DNA of 64,000 nt, taken from Tetraselmis striata. Taxonomy: Eukaryota > Chlorophyta > Chlorodendrophyceae > Chlorodendrales > Chlorodendraceae. The notes under the pieces are model-generated. The model was not told the DNA's origin. It ran no database searches and saw only the letters and a list, made by a program, of their open reading frames with translations. How positions within the stretch are numbered: position 1 is the stretch's first letter; every line of letters starts with the position of its first letter. Position numbers and translations under genes: made by a program. The stretch is from positions 115,116-179,115 of the forward strand of contig VCJN01000770.1 in assembly GCA_006384855.1 (NCBI GenBank), in the 5' to 3' direction. This document shows, one piece after another, positions 23,401 through 36,264 of this stretch.

Positions 23401-26400
23401 GTAGCGGCGGCGGCGGCCCGCGGTACGGCTTCTGCTTCCTGGACTCCGCCGCGGGGCACCTCTACCTGGGCGACCTGAACGACACCGCGTCGCTGTCCAA
23501 CCTCAACGCGCTGCTAATCCAGGTGCGCCCCGGGGATAGGGCGTGATTAGGGTTTGTGTAGGGCTAGTGAGGACGCACCACCTTCAGAATTTCGACAGCC
23601 AAATCGTTCACTTCGGGCGAATTCAGTCCCGACGGAAAACGTCCTCGAAAATGGCTTAAACTTACCTTTTTTCTGAATTCAGGCAAACTTCAATAAGCCA
23701 AATTTGATCTGAATTCGGTCCAGCCTGACTTATCACCTGGCTCGTTGCACACCACCTGAGCTCTCTTAAACTGAGTATCACATGAATTCAGCACCATGAC
23801 CTGAACTCCGTTGCTAAACTCAGCTGATCCTCAGCTCCGAAATTCAGCTGACTTTCCCTTGAACGATGCCGATGTTATGTTCCAGCCTTATTCGCTTCGG
23901 TCCTAAATTCTGGATTTAGCTTAAGTCTGGGAATACATACTAGAATTTAGTTGATTTTTGGAGGATTTACGCTGGAATTAACTACGCTCATCAGAACTCA
24001 GGCAGAATTCACCTGGACTGAAATAAATACCTGCCACTCTAACCTGACGACGTCTTGGGGGAGTGGGGTTCGGGGTGTACAACCCAAAATCTCTGAGGGA
24101 GATACAAGAAGTGGGGTCTCAGTGTGCCCCACGCAGCGATGTCACCCCCCTCCCCCCTCCCCCCCCCCCTTGGACCTTCATCCTTGCGGCAGGTGAGCCC
24201 CCGGGAGGTGCTGATCCCGCGCGGTGCGCTCAGCAGCGAGGCGTCCCGGCTGCTGCAGAGCGCGCCGCCCTCTGCGTGCGCCGTCACCGGGCTCACCCCC
24301 GGCAGCGAGTTCCCGGACCCGGAGCAAGCCGCAGCGGCGCTAGAGGAGAAGGTGCCCCTTCCCCCCCCCCCCCCCCCTCCCCCTCTTCTCCTCCCCTAGC
24401 ACCCTAAGGTGACCCGCCCTAATCGCAATGGTACTATGAACACTGTGAGTACCTACCCTGCCCTACCACCTACCTACCCTGCCTACCTACCTGCCACCTA
24501 CATACACTGTGAGTACCTACCCTACCTACCCTGCCCTAAAACCTACCCTGCCTGCTAGAGGTCAAATGTAGACGATACGACAGCTGAACAATTGTGGCGG
24601 GTAATTGTTGTTATGGGTTGCATGCACCTGTTATTATGAGTGCCGGCGCACCTACAATAAGTACCCTTGTCACTAGAAATGGAAAACTGCAGAATGCAGC
24701 TCAAGTTCAGTTCGCCATGTAAACGTTACATACGCTACCTCACGCAGATATTACGACTGAGAAACCTGCGAAAGTTGACGGAATCTGCCTTAAGCCCACT
24801 TGGGTCCGCTTACGTCCGCGTTTGCCACTGAAGTCCGGTAAACTCCCCACATGTGTGCCAAACGGAACCTTACTGCAATTTTATTGTCAGCAGGAACTTG
24901 ATGAAGTTAAAGTTAGACGGCCCCACATGGACCTTCGCACCACAGCAACAGCTGCGGCGATTTTGGTGTAGAGACTAGCAATGCCACGGCTGACTCACTC
25001 CCCCCCCCCCCCCCCCCCCCCTCCTCACACCAATCCGCGCTATGCCGGCAGGGGATGTGGGGCCCGCGCAGCGGCTGGCCGGAGGCGATGCAGCAGGCGC
25101 CGGGCACCACGCTGGCAGCGCTGGCGGCCCTCACGTCGCACGTGCAGCGCATGAAGGCAGCCCCCCACCGGAACCCTCATGAACCCCCTCATGCCCACCC
25201 GCTCCCCTCTCTATCCCCACCGCTATCCCCGCCATTATCCCCACATGGGGCACAGCGTGCACCCTCCGGCAGCAAGGCAGACTGAGCGGGGTCGGCAGGC
25301 ACTGCAGCGCCCCTAGAGGGAGGCGTTCGCCTGGAGGGCCAGGGGGAAGGTGGCTCGGGGCTCGTCGTAGGGTGATCGGAAATGAAGACAAGGAGGCCTG
25401 GGTATGCTATGCCATGCCGGGGCAAAGCTGCGATAGGCTCTGCCATGCCATCCTATGCAAAGGCGGTGTTTGGGCATGCCATGCCAAACGAAACCGAGCG
25501 CTGCTTTATCATGTCACGGCATACACGGGACATGGCCCATTACAGTGACGTGATCAAGTCAGTCCGCTAGGTGGCCTTACATGGCAATGGGTGGGCGGGT
25601 GGTGAAAGCCATCACGGCAGGGCGGCAGGCAGATAATGACATGTGGACCTGTCAAAGCCGGCAACTAACTCCCCTGGGCGTGTCCCGACATCAGGAGGAC
25701 GGAAAGCTGCTGAGGCACACCACTGTGTGCCCCTATACGCTCTACACCGGCGCGATGCGGCTGGATGGCCCCACGCTGGCCAACCTCGAGCTCGTCGAGT
25801 CCGCGGAGGGCGGCCGCCAGGCAATCGGCAGCCCCCCTTCCCCCTGCCTTCCCCTGCTTCCACTGTCAAGGGCTGAGGACTTTTGAGTGATAATCTCGAG
25901 TGACCGTAACCACACTTTGGGTTTGGTACGGTGCCGACACGGTAATAAGAACACTGAGGATGAGAACATGCCCTGCGTGCCAGAGGTCAAATGTAGACGT
26001 AACTACAATGAATGTTGTGACAGGTTGCGGCGTGCAAGCCCAGTTTGAGGGTTGCGATAATTAGGGCTCTTCTAATTATAGTTAGGGCTTATAACTAGGG
26101 TTGGATTACTTATTACTAGTTCGTAATATTAACATACACCTACTAAGAAGCTATAAGAATACTAATGTTAACTTATAAATAACCATAAGTTATAATAATA
26201 TAACTTATATTGGATTTATAATAAGTCATAGCTAGGTTTGTAATCTTATGCCTGTTTTATAAGGGATCTTTCAATTATAATTGAGTGTTGGAATGAGGAT
26301 TCTTCGCATAAGACCCGCAAACCCAATGAAATGACCCAACGGTAGACCGAGCCTATAAGCCATGCCTAAGTCCCCCTCCCCCCTTCTCCCCCCCCCCCCC

Positions 26401-29400
26401 CCCCCCATGCCATCATCACCACAGGGCTCCCTGCTGGCCCGCCTAGACACCTGCCTGTCGCCGGGCGGCAAGCGCACGCTGCGCGCCTGGCTGTGCCGCC
26501 CGCTGTGCGACGTGGGGCTCATCGAGCGGCGCCTGGACGCGGTGGAGGAGCTGTGCCGCGCCGGCGCAGCGGACGCCTTTGCGCAGGGGCTCCGCAGGTG
26601 GGGCTCACTACGCTGCGCCAAGAAAGTTTTACAAATTCCACACGGATACGTAACAAACTGTATCCTGGAAATACTGTTGGAGCGCCGCTGCGGGGGCAAG
26701 ATCATCTCGTGTATGATTATCACAGCCACTGCTGCTCGCAGCTTTGCCGCCCAGGCGATCATCCAGCCACCGCTTTGCTGTTTATGCGGAGCCCTGGCCC
26801 ATGATTTATGGTTGCTAGCTCAAAGAGAGAGAGGGAGCCGCGAGCTGGTGGCTGTTATGCCTGACTGCAGTGCAGTGGGGCAACCCTCTTTCTAATTCGC
26901 TGTAGGGCATTCCTCCTTTCCATGGATGTTGAAAGTCATCAACTCGTCCTTACTACAGAAGTGCCACATCATCAGCTCGTGCTGTATCTCTGTGCACATG
27001 CATGTATGGCTGTGCTCCTGATCAGAATGGTGACCTCTCGTTTGAACAATGGGGTTGGAAGTTACGATCTCAGCACGGTAGCTTGGTAATCGCGACCCCC
27101 AAGAGAGAGGGGATGAGACCTTTCTTAGGGGGAGGAATCGATGGATGCGGTGGATAAGCTGCTGCAACAAGCATCCCTGACATGCATGAATTGATATTGG
27201 AGCAAGAGAAGAATGGTAAAGCCTTTAGACTGACCTGCGGTGTGCTGAGGGCCGTACTGCTCCGCGCCCTCCTCACACAGCAGCTTCTGCGACATGGAGA
27301 GAGCGCTTGGCCGCGTGCGCCACCTGGCGGGCACCGCCCCGCTGGGGCTGCCGCTCCACCTGGCCCGCACCCGGCAGGCCAAGCGGGTGCTGTCGCTCGC
27401 GCTGGCCGCCGCAGCTGTGCAGGAAGCAGCCGCGCTGCTTGCCACGCTGAAGGGAACGGAGGCCACGCTGCTTACTCAGGTGAACAGCCGTAGCGCGCCG
27501 GCCCCACCATGCGATTGTGCCTTTGGCCTCGGGCAGGGCTGCACCAGAGTTTCGCTGATGGGACGGCAGATTGGTAAAGCCTGGAGTTTGGGTTGTGGGG
27601 CTAGCATTTGTCAAACCCGGCCGACACATCACTCAAATGCAGTCAGGTTCAGGCTATTTACAAATAAGCTACGCCGCAATATAACCGATTACATGTTTAG
27701 ATGCAGTTACTCACCAGGCAATGCGGTCATGGCCCTGACGCATTATTCGCAACATGGCCACCTACTATACGCTTTTCCGGATGCCTCGTGCTATCATGCC
27801 GGATGCTGGATTCAGCCGGGTGCAGGACTGCTATTCAAGCTTACGGGCCTCACCTTGACTCCAGCCCTGCTCAAAGGATGAATCACTTCGATGCCTAGAA
27901 TATAGAGGTACAAGTACAGGTACACGCCTGTGCGCGTGGGCAATCTTTGCAGCAACACCGCTACTGGAGCATGCAGCAGTATGGTTGGCAGCATAGCTGC
28001 GTCGATGCTGTAGTGCCACGCCATGTCGTGAGACACCGCCCCCCCCCCCCCCCCCCCCCCCTGCCCGTTTGGATTGCTCACGATGCCGCCAGGCTACTCA
28101 CTCCGTACCAGCAGAAGACAGTCCGGCGATGTGCGTGGCAGAGAACATCCTGCAGCTGGTGGGCTTGGCGCCGGCCTCCGCCACCTACAAGGGCATCGCC
28201 AAGATGAGCGGTGCACCCCCTGCCATTTCCTTCCCTGATCTACCCATCCGCTATGTCCTGGAATAAAGCCGTCCACCTTATGGAGCAAAGCATCACTATA
28301 GGGACTGGGTATCTCGAATCCGCATTTCGACAATCTATATTATGCCTCTGAACTATACTTTGGATGAGTCTTTGGTGCTGAGCCATTGCAACAACAGAAG
28401 ATTTGCATCACGTGGCAGTGGCTGTTCTATGCCATTCGGTTTGTTCGGTTTGGTTTGCGCATTCTATGCTATGCACAGAGATAAACCCACCCTTGACTCT
28501 TCTTTTTGAGTGCAGGGCTGGCTCTCGACCAGGCGGCACTGCAGGACGCCCAACCTGGCAGCGACGTCTCCAACAAGGGGCTGTCAGAGGAGGAGGTGGC
28601 GCTGGCTGCAGAGGTGGCGGCAACGGACGAGATCGCGTCGCGCTTCCTGGAGCACATGCCTGTGTATGAGACCATGGCGGAGTGGCTGTCCAAGGTGGAC
28701 GTGCTGATGGCGTTCGCGGGCTTTGCGTCGTCCAGCGGTGAGGCAATGCCTGACCTGCCACTGGCTGTAGCGCTCAAATGCCCACAAATGTCGGCATTCA
28801 CCGCGTGCCTAATTGTAGGGTGGGGCCCGTTCAGTCTGCCACAACATCAGGAAAAAGACAGGGTTCCTATGGCGTGCTATTGTGCTAAACTGTTGGACAG
28901 AGACGGCGGATTGTTATTTTGTGGTTTGCTGTATCATCGTCTCCTCGTTGTTTTTGGACAAGTGTAATTTAATGATGGGTATTATTACAGGTATGCGGCG
29001 TATTTTGTGGCGTGCTGTATTAATGCTGTGTGATATGTAGTATATTTATTATCCAATAATTTATTTTTGCGAGATACTGTCACACTGTATCCCACTCTCG
29101 ACTCTCTCACTCTCTTTGTAGTGCCTGTATGCACTCTCTCAGCGTATATGTATATATATATATATATATATTTATGTGTATGTATATGCAATGCGTGGAA
29201 AAGTACAAGCAATAGTCGCTGATGTACGTTATTATTATAACATATATTATCCTTTATTTCAATTTATACATTATTCCTGCGCGCGAGCGTCAGCATCCTT
29301 TATTCGTCGTCAACAGCTGTCAGCAGAAGCTTGCCAGCCATGCCTGCCGATCTCACAAATCCGTGTTAATGTGCTGTCGTTCCATGCCTAGATGGCCCCA

Positions 29401-32400
29401 CCTGCCGGCCGAAATTCCTGCTGCCCGGCTCTGGCGCGGCGGGCGGGGCAGTCATGGACCTGCAGGTGCGTTCCGCCCGAGCGCATTACCGTGAGTTGTG
29501 CTGCCCGAGAGTCGTACCAGGGCGTGGCGCGCTGCCGTCCAGGCGCATCTCCCTGCGCAAAAGTCTCAGCCCCAGTCGGTACTGCTTGGTAGTGGAAGTC
29601 GTGCGGTGGGTTCAGACGGAGCTTTGAAATGCAAGCGTGTCACGTGTACCTCGTTGCGCGCCCCGGCGCTCAGGCGGCTATCCGAGCCCTTGATTCGATG
29701 TATACGGGATAATACCCAGCCTCGGGATTTATTCCGCACGACTATTATTGTCCCAATGCATGGTATTTAAAAAAACCACAGCCGCGCCAACCATCGGACC
29801 GACCCGGCTAGTCGGCTTCTGACCCACCGTCGGCACTTTACAGGAGTTTTGGCACCCCTGCGCGGTGGCCAGCGCCGGTGTTGGCGGCGGCGGCGGCCAC
29901 ATCGTGCCGAACAACCTCCAACTGGGCGTCAAACCGAGTAGCAGGAACAAGGGCACATGCGGTGAGGGTTCCTCCCCCTCCCCTTCCTGTCCCTCTTCAA
30001 TGTGATAGCATGTTGCTCGGCCGTGGCCATGCCGGTCCATAGCAGCTGCAAGCTCATCTTGCCAGGTTTTGATCGTGCCGCATCTTGCCGCAACGTGTCG
30101 TTTCAACTGTTTTCAGTGAGTTGGGCGGGCTATCGCAGGTTGCCGAGTCGCCTATGCGAGTTTTCGACCATCAGGCACTGCCGATATTATGGTCGAACGA
30201 CACATTATGTTTCGATCATGCAGCAGGTCGTGACCATGCCAATGGTAATCTGTTTTACGGCGCAGTCGTCTTTTATCGCAGCCGCTCACGGAGCTCGTAG
30301 TTACCGGAAGTAGGAAATGCCTTTAGTCAGGCACGACTCATGCAATATTTTTCATACTGAGACCGCCACTGGTAATTGCTGCTCCGGTTGCGTTGTTGGA
30401 TGCCCATTAGCATCCGGTCCCCAATGAAGCCTTCCGCTAGGTATCGCGGCTTATTGTCTTCGTTTTCCCTCAATTGATGTGCTTGCTGTTGTTCGCCTGC
30501 GCATCTGCCAGATAATGCGATGCCCGGACCCCTGCCTTGCAGAGAGACACTGAAGCATTGTGCATACGGTGTGGTAACAGGCGGTGCGTCCACGTCCCAC
30601 AGCATGCAGCCCTCAAACGACAGCGGTCAAGTGGGCTGGGTGCAGGCAGTCCAGGTCCCCCCTCTCCGTCCTTCTCTGCCTTCAGACATGGGGATTACCT
30701 CTGCACATGTTACTTTGTTACTTTTCGATAAGCATTTACAAGCAAGTTTTACTATCTTTGTGGCGGCCTGTGTCACTCTCTCTTGCCTGCTTCGACACGC
30801 AGAAAGTCAAGACGCTGATGAATGAGCCAGTTGAAGGGGGCAAGACCGAGCAGCAGGGCCAGGTGAGGATCTTGTGTGGCAGGCGGCGATGTGACATTGT
30901 TAGAAGCGTACCGGTATTTGCGGCACAATGCTGCATCAATGTGACAAGTAATTTACTGTTTTGGCCCGACATTGGTCTTGGGAAACTGTAAGCAGGGGCT
31001 GCCCTTCTGCCAGGCTGATCCCCCCCCCCCCCCCCGCCCCCCCATCCCCACCTCGCCTTCCCCTCTCGCAGGCGCGCACCCTGCTGCTGACGGGCCCCAA
31101 CATGGGCGGCAAGAGCACGCTGCTGCGGGCCACCTGCGTCACAGCGGTCCTAGCACAGGTAGGGCGCGTGCTGAAGTAATCCTTTGCGGGTTTTTGCTGG
31201 GACGCAACGGGATGGGATCCCTATGTCCTCGCCCCTCTCCAGGGTCTAACATATTCAGACCATGAATTTGCCCTTTCGTTTATGTTTCCAGTTTCAGCCA
31301 GCAATGACAAGAATATACCTCGACGATGCTCTTCCTTACTACACATTGTACTACGTGTAGCCTCATACATACGAGCATTGCCGCCGACGGACGACGAACA
31401 TTATTAATTTACACATGCCGGATACGCTTCATTATATTCTAGCGGTATCCTGCCAGGTACATGTGCAAATCATACATCCTACATCAAATATAGGGCTACA
31501 TGAGCACAAATCAGCAAAGCACGCGAGTTCAAAAGATGCCCCGTAGCGCCATCTTTTATTCGTTGGCTGAGCCTTGCGGCCCTTGCGTTGGAACAGTGTT
31601 TTTTACTAATTTGGAATCGTAACAAGCCTGCCGCGCGTTGAATCTGAATGCGGATGCTGCCGACGACGCTACTGTGCAGGCAGGCTGCTACGTGCCAGCG
31701 GCTCGCTGCAGGCTGAGCCCAGTGGACCAGATCTTCAGCCGGCTGGGCGCCAGCGACCGCATCATGTCGGGGCACAGCACCTTCATGGTGGAGTGCCAGG
31801 AGGCGGCCGCCATCCTGACGCACGCCACGCCCGATTCGCTTGTGGTGATGGACGAGCTCGGCCGGGGCACCTCCACCTTTGACGGCTATGCCATTGCGGC
31901 GGCGGTGCTGCGCCACATGGCTGAGGCCGTCGATGCGCGGTTGTTGTTCGCCACGCACTACCACCCCTTGACCGCCGAGTTCGCGGCCCACCCGAGGTAA
32001 TCTCCCCGGCGCCTTGCGCGCAAGAAAGGTGGCATATCCGCCATTTTTTCTCAGTTTCCAATGTGTTTTATCGGAAAGCGCCTCGATTAACAATAAGGCG
32101 CGGACTGCGGTATCCGCTATCTGCCTTTCTGTCGCCATTAACAGGGATACCACCGTCTTTCGAATCCTCCGATGAGTCGTTCCCGCAGATCAGCACAGGT
32201 TGGACGAAACCGATAATGAGCGGAAATAGACGGCGCCGATGCTGTTAAGTTGAGTTCATTTGTTGACGAAATCGCAGCAGCCTGCCGAGTTCACGATCAC
32301 CCCCCCCTCCCCACCCCCCGCCCCAAACACAATACTAATACTCTGGGCCGGCGATGTTCCTCGCGCGCTGTCGTCCGGGGGAGGGGGTAGACCCTGTATT

Positions 32401-33481
32401 TTGCAATGTTCCTCACCTGCTCTATATGCCCCGAGCAGGGTGGCCTGCGCCCACATGGCGGCGGTCGTGGACGGAGTGAGCACTGTAGGCGGGCGCCGCG
32501 ACAGCGACGCGTCCTCTCTGCTGGCCACTTTGCCAGGTGGCGGCTCCACTGCTGCCGGACCGACTGGACCGCCCATCACCTTCCTGTACAAGATGTGCGC
32601 GGGCGCGTGCCCCAAGAGCTACGGCATGCAGGTGCCCCCCCTCATTACGCAGTGCTGGGCGGAGCCACAGTAGAAGGCCCTAGCGAATAATTTCATATCC
32701 TGTTATCTGCCGGCATGAGTGATTTGTTTCATGAGCAGGATTAAATCCTCACCCGGTCAGGCGGCACCGATACCAGTAAGAATAATTACTTATGTGTAAT
32801 TATGCCACGCTGCAAGAGAATTTCAGCTAATTATGCAACTATTATAAAATCAGCATACCTTGACCTACTACTAACCCTGTTAAGCATCGGAGTACCCGTA
32901 CTCATACCCCGTACGCTACCAGTCGTACCCCGACAGCGTACTCGTATTGTGCACTACTAGCGACGCTACCAAGGTGCAGATACTGTTCGTATGGCCGTGT
33001 TGTGCACTACTACCAAGGTGCAGATGTTGTTTTTTTTTCATAAATATTGCTACTTCAGGTGCAGATGCAGTCAACAACGCCTAGCTCCTGCATACCAGTG
33101 CTACGATCCCCTGGAAGTGTAGACATGGAAGAATGAGGTCCCCGATGCGGAAGCAAGAGTCTTTAATGGATTTAAAGCTTATGTATTTCTCCCTGGTATG
33201 GTTTGGTTGTCCAGGTCGCGGCGCTGGCAGGCATTCCGTCCAGCATCCTGGTGGCAGCAGACCACGCAGGCGCGCGTATGGAAGCCTCCCTAGCCGGCAA
33301 GTTTGCGGCGGCATCGAGCTCGGAGGAGCTCCGCCTCGCGCGCTCCCTGCTGCGCCACGGCAGCGCCCCTGCGCTCGCTGTCAGCGGCAGCCTCGGAGAG
33401 AGTGAGGCATCGGATGGTTCCGACCATCGCTCCTGGGCGCAGGTTGTGCAGTGCTGGCGGGCGACTCGTGCGGCTGTGTGA
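20496..33481 (+). CDS. MSH6: MSH6, MutS-family mismatch-recognition protein
   Basis: Partner of MSH2 in nuclear mismatch repair (MutSalpha). Exons: 20496-20812, 20937-20981, 21132-21217, 21321-21410, 21519-21589, 21755-21817, 22212-22355, ~23330-23522, 24193-24351, 25052-25156, 25695-25820, 26425-26597, ~27281-27479, ~28100-28210, 28516-28737, 29392-29465, 29844-29961, 31072-31158, 31680-31996, 32439-32631 and 33215-33481; possibly also 30803-30862. Residues 8-16 form a PCNA-binding PIP box (QTNLLSFF). The mismatch-contacting F-x-E motif is in [10 protein letters not shown]. Walker A is [23 protein letters not shown] (Walker B/signature) and FATHYHPL follow. Phases agree across nearly all junctions; only 29961 to 31072 does not close, so an exon is misplaced there. 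About 1,070 residues, with no plant-type Tudor domain seen between the PIP box and domain I. Three introns require GC donors (after 21817, 25156 and 25820). Confidence 0.96.
22385..22700. repeat. TG/TA-rich and TGTACA microsatellites in an MSH6 intron
   Basis: Degenerate TATGTG/TGTATG repeats run from about 22400 to 22565. A perfect palindromic run of ACATGT units (GTACATGTACATGTACATGT) occurs near 22673-22696. Both lie in the intron after exon 22212-22355. Confidence 0.75.
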
Positions 33482-33985
33482 TCAACCATGCGGGTGCGTA
33501 CGGGTTACGCCATTCACTGGGTATCGTTTAATGTCTTGAGATTTTAGGTAGACAACAATTGTTGCTACCGGCAGTAGGTGTCGACTTGGTACCTGAAGGC
33601 GGATGAATGCCAAATTTATACTTTAGTCCACAGCCATCTCATCCCATGCGGCCTCTAAGCCGTATAGTGTGCGTCAATATAATTGCCCCCCATTCTTGAA
33701 TCTTGATGCCGCAAGGAGAGCATCCTCAGCTTGGTGCATGTAATCATAAGGAAGGCGACGAGGCGACCGGTGTGCAGGCAGAGTGGCCATTGTCTGTGCG
33801 ACACCACGGGTTTGCTGCTGTCAGATCAACAAGACGTTGGAAGACAGGGAAGTAAGGATTACATTTCGGCCCCTTTTGGAGCAATTCCAGTCGTTGCAAG
33901 ACACGCAGTGTTGAGAGCCCGAAACCAACACCTCATCAATGGGCGAAAAGTGCGTATCATCGGCGCTGTTGAGCTGACGTCCTTG
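33482..33985. other. Intergenic between MSH6 and EsV-1-7-like array 1 (tail-to-tail)
   Basis: MSH6 ends at the TGA at 33479-33481 and the minus-strand array stops at 33990, so the genes converge. The ~500 bases between must carry both 3' ends. No convincing polyadenylation signal was picked out and no other gene is visible. Confidence 0.4.
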
Positions 33986-33989
33986 GACA

Positions 33990-34967
33990 TCAGCCGGCAT
34001 GCTTGCGCTTGGCGGAGTGGATGCATGCTTGCTCGGTTTTGGTGGGGCATGACGCGCACCACCGAGCTGAGGCATGCCCCTCTCCAGGTAGTCCGAAGGA
34101 GGCTGTCTTCGTGCCGCACTCGCACCTCTTGCTGATAACATTCACAGCGTTGTCTGGCTTGGTGGGGCATGAGGCGCACCACTGCGCTGGAGCGCGACCC
34201 TGTCCTGGCAGTCCGAAGGAGGCTGTCTTCGTGCCGCACTCGCACCTCTTGCTGATAACATTCACAGCGTTGTCTGGCTTGGTGGGGCATGGGGCGCACC
34301 ACCGAGCTGAGGCATGCCCCTCTCCAGGTAGTCCGAAGGAGGCCGTCTTCGTGCCGCACTCACACCTCTTGGTGACCACATTCACAGCGTTGTCCGGCTT
34401 GGTGGGGCATGCGGCGCACCACCAAGCTGAGGCACGGCCCCCTCCATGCAGCCCGAAATGTGGTTGGCTATGGCCACAGTCGCACTTTCTGCTCATCACA
34501 TCCACTGCGGTGTCCGGCTTGGCGGGGCATGATGCACATCACCGAGCTGAGGCGCGGCCCTCTCCCGGGATCCCAAAGCGGGGCGTGCTCTTGCCACACT
34601 GGCATTTCTTGCCTGCTACATTCACTGCGTTGTCCGGCTTATTGGGGCATGAGGCGCACCACCGCGCTGGGGCGCGACCCTGTCCTGGCAGTCCCAAGCG
34701 TGGCCGGCTCTTGCCACACTCGCATCTTTTGTGTACCAAAGTCACTGCGCTGTCGGGCTTGGTGGGGCAAGAGTCACACCACTGAGCTGTCGCACGCCCC
34801 TCTCCAGGTAGCCCCAAGGAGGGCGTTCTCGTGCCGCACTCGCACCTCGTGTGGTTTGTATCAACCGCGGCGTCCGGTTTTGTCGGGCACGCCGCGCGCC
34901 CTCTGCACCCGCTTCCTGGCACCTCGAAGCGAGGACAGCCCTTGCCGCACTCGCAGTTTCGTGGCAT
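33990..34967 (-). pseudogene. EsV-1-7-like Cys-repeat gene, array 1 (8 repeats, interrupted)
   Basis: Eight 40-residue repeats run from MPRNCECGKGCPRF to the C-terminus (KRKHAG, stop at 33990). The consensus is C-x-C-G-x(4)-P-x-F-G-L-P-G-x-G-R-A-x-A-R-W-C-A-S-C-P-T-K-P-D-x-A-V-x-V. The first repeat is degenerate, with an extra Cys at position 7. In repeat 4 the conserved Trp codon is TGA (34539-34541), which splits the frame; elsewhere repeats stay in register, so the break looks recent. MSH6 and RRP8 in this window use TGA as stop, so recoding is unlikely. DNA repeats are exactly 120 bp, and 34091-34170 is identical to 34211-34290, implying recent unequal exchange or conversion. It is a paralogue of array 2 at 36265-37749. 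A poly-G run (about 35011-35030) lies just upstream. It may still be expressed as a truncated protein. Confidence 0.75.
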
Positions 34968-35039
34968 CGCGCTTCCCACTCTATGCGACCCTCGAAGACA
35001 CGCAAGGCGCGGGGGGGGGGGGGGGGGGGGCACCTCCCA

Positions 35040-35218
35040 CAACTGCCTCCTCGACGGTGCAGTGCCGCTACACAGGCCGGCTGGGCGGACACGGGTATGC
35101 AGCGGCGGGCGGAAGGAACCCGTCACGCCACCGGTAAGTGCATTACCCCACTGCCAGCACCACCAAGCTGCGTGCCGTGTTTTGACGCGCGTCGCCGTGG
35201 TGGCTGGGCGTCAACAGA
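35040..35218. repeat. Duplicated 5' region of the Cys-repeat genes, copy 1
   Basis: This segment upstream of array 1 matches 37775-37962 upstream of array 2. Shared blocks include ACAGGCCGGCTGGGC, ACACGGGTATGCAGCGGCG, GACGCGCGTC and GTGGTGGCTGG. The duplication therefore included the 5' part of the gene, not only the repeats. A 5' exon or promoter is likely here. In the second copy an ATG at 37938 (minus) opens MTRVSIRLLVVLALWSEG, which looks like a signal peptide, but splicing to the array could not be proven. Confidence 0.75.
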
Positions 35219-36264
35219 GAAAAAGGTGCAGGGTAGTGTGTCTCAGGGAATGATGAATAGAGGAGCGGGCGACGGCGCATTGGTGTGAATTACAAAAAAG
35301 GCAGTTCCCCATAATTAGAAAATCAACACAGCAAGGCGCCTAAAAGCGGCCCGCATCCCGCATCAGGCGGGATGGATGGGACGGCGAATTTGTACTGGTG
35401 TGAATTACAAAAAGGCCAGTAACAATAAGTCAACCGCAAAAGGTCTATACGGATTATACATCGGCGACTTTGGAGGTGTGGTGACGGTGGCGGCGAAATA
35501 ATGTTTTTGGAAGGGGCGGCACGGCCGCGCGCGTCGGGCGCTCTCCGCTTTACACGCGGCGTTACGAATTAATTATGGTAATCAATTTAACTAATTATGG
35601 GAACGACTCCCGACAGCTGCTGCGACAGCTGAACCAGCTGAAGAAGCGTTGCCTTCCAACGGGCAAACAACCGCAGAAGTAACGGAAGAGGAAGATCAAG
35701 CGACACTAGGTCAGGGTGTAGTGGCCCGCGGAGGTCGTAGGAGCCTCGGCTTTATCCCACTACAAATAGTTAGGAGGTCTCACTGCAAGATCCGGCTCAG
35801 TTCCGACTTTTCAATCGCTCACATATCCACAAGACCTCTTCTCGCCTCCACTCGCTCTTGCTCCACACACCACTCACTACCCGACCTCGTCATGGCACCC
35901 ACCCCGAGTCGTCCAACTGAGGCCGAGGGGGATTCTCACCTCGGAACCCCAACAACGCTGGTGGTTGAGCTGCGTCGTGTGGGGAGGGACGGACGCTATT
36001 ATTGATTGGTTGCGTCGTCTGCTAAGCGTTGCCGAAGTGCATAAGGATTATATTCGCTAACAACAAGCTCGACGGCGGGACAGAGTGAGATTAACAAAAC
36101 AGGTGAGGTAAGATTGACAAAACATGTGCGAGAAATATGGTAGTGATATTTCAGCCCCTATCGAGGCCATTTCCGCTCTTGCAATAGGCGCACAGAGCTA
36201 TCATGAAATCAACAAGATGCTTATCGTCGGCACTATTTTGTCTGTGAGGTTGCCTCCTCAGACA
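35219..36264. other. Intergenic between the two Cys-repeat genes
   Basis: Two copies of a GGTGTGAATTACAAAAA block occur at about 35280 and 35396, related to one near 11080. A plus-strand stretch from 35649 to 36005 is open for 118 codons with an internal ATGGCACCCACCCC at 35890, preceded by CTACAAATAG. It could be a small gene or a repeat edge; no family is recognised. Confidence 0.35.
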
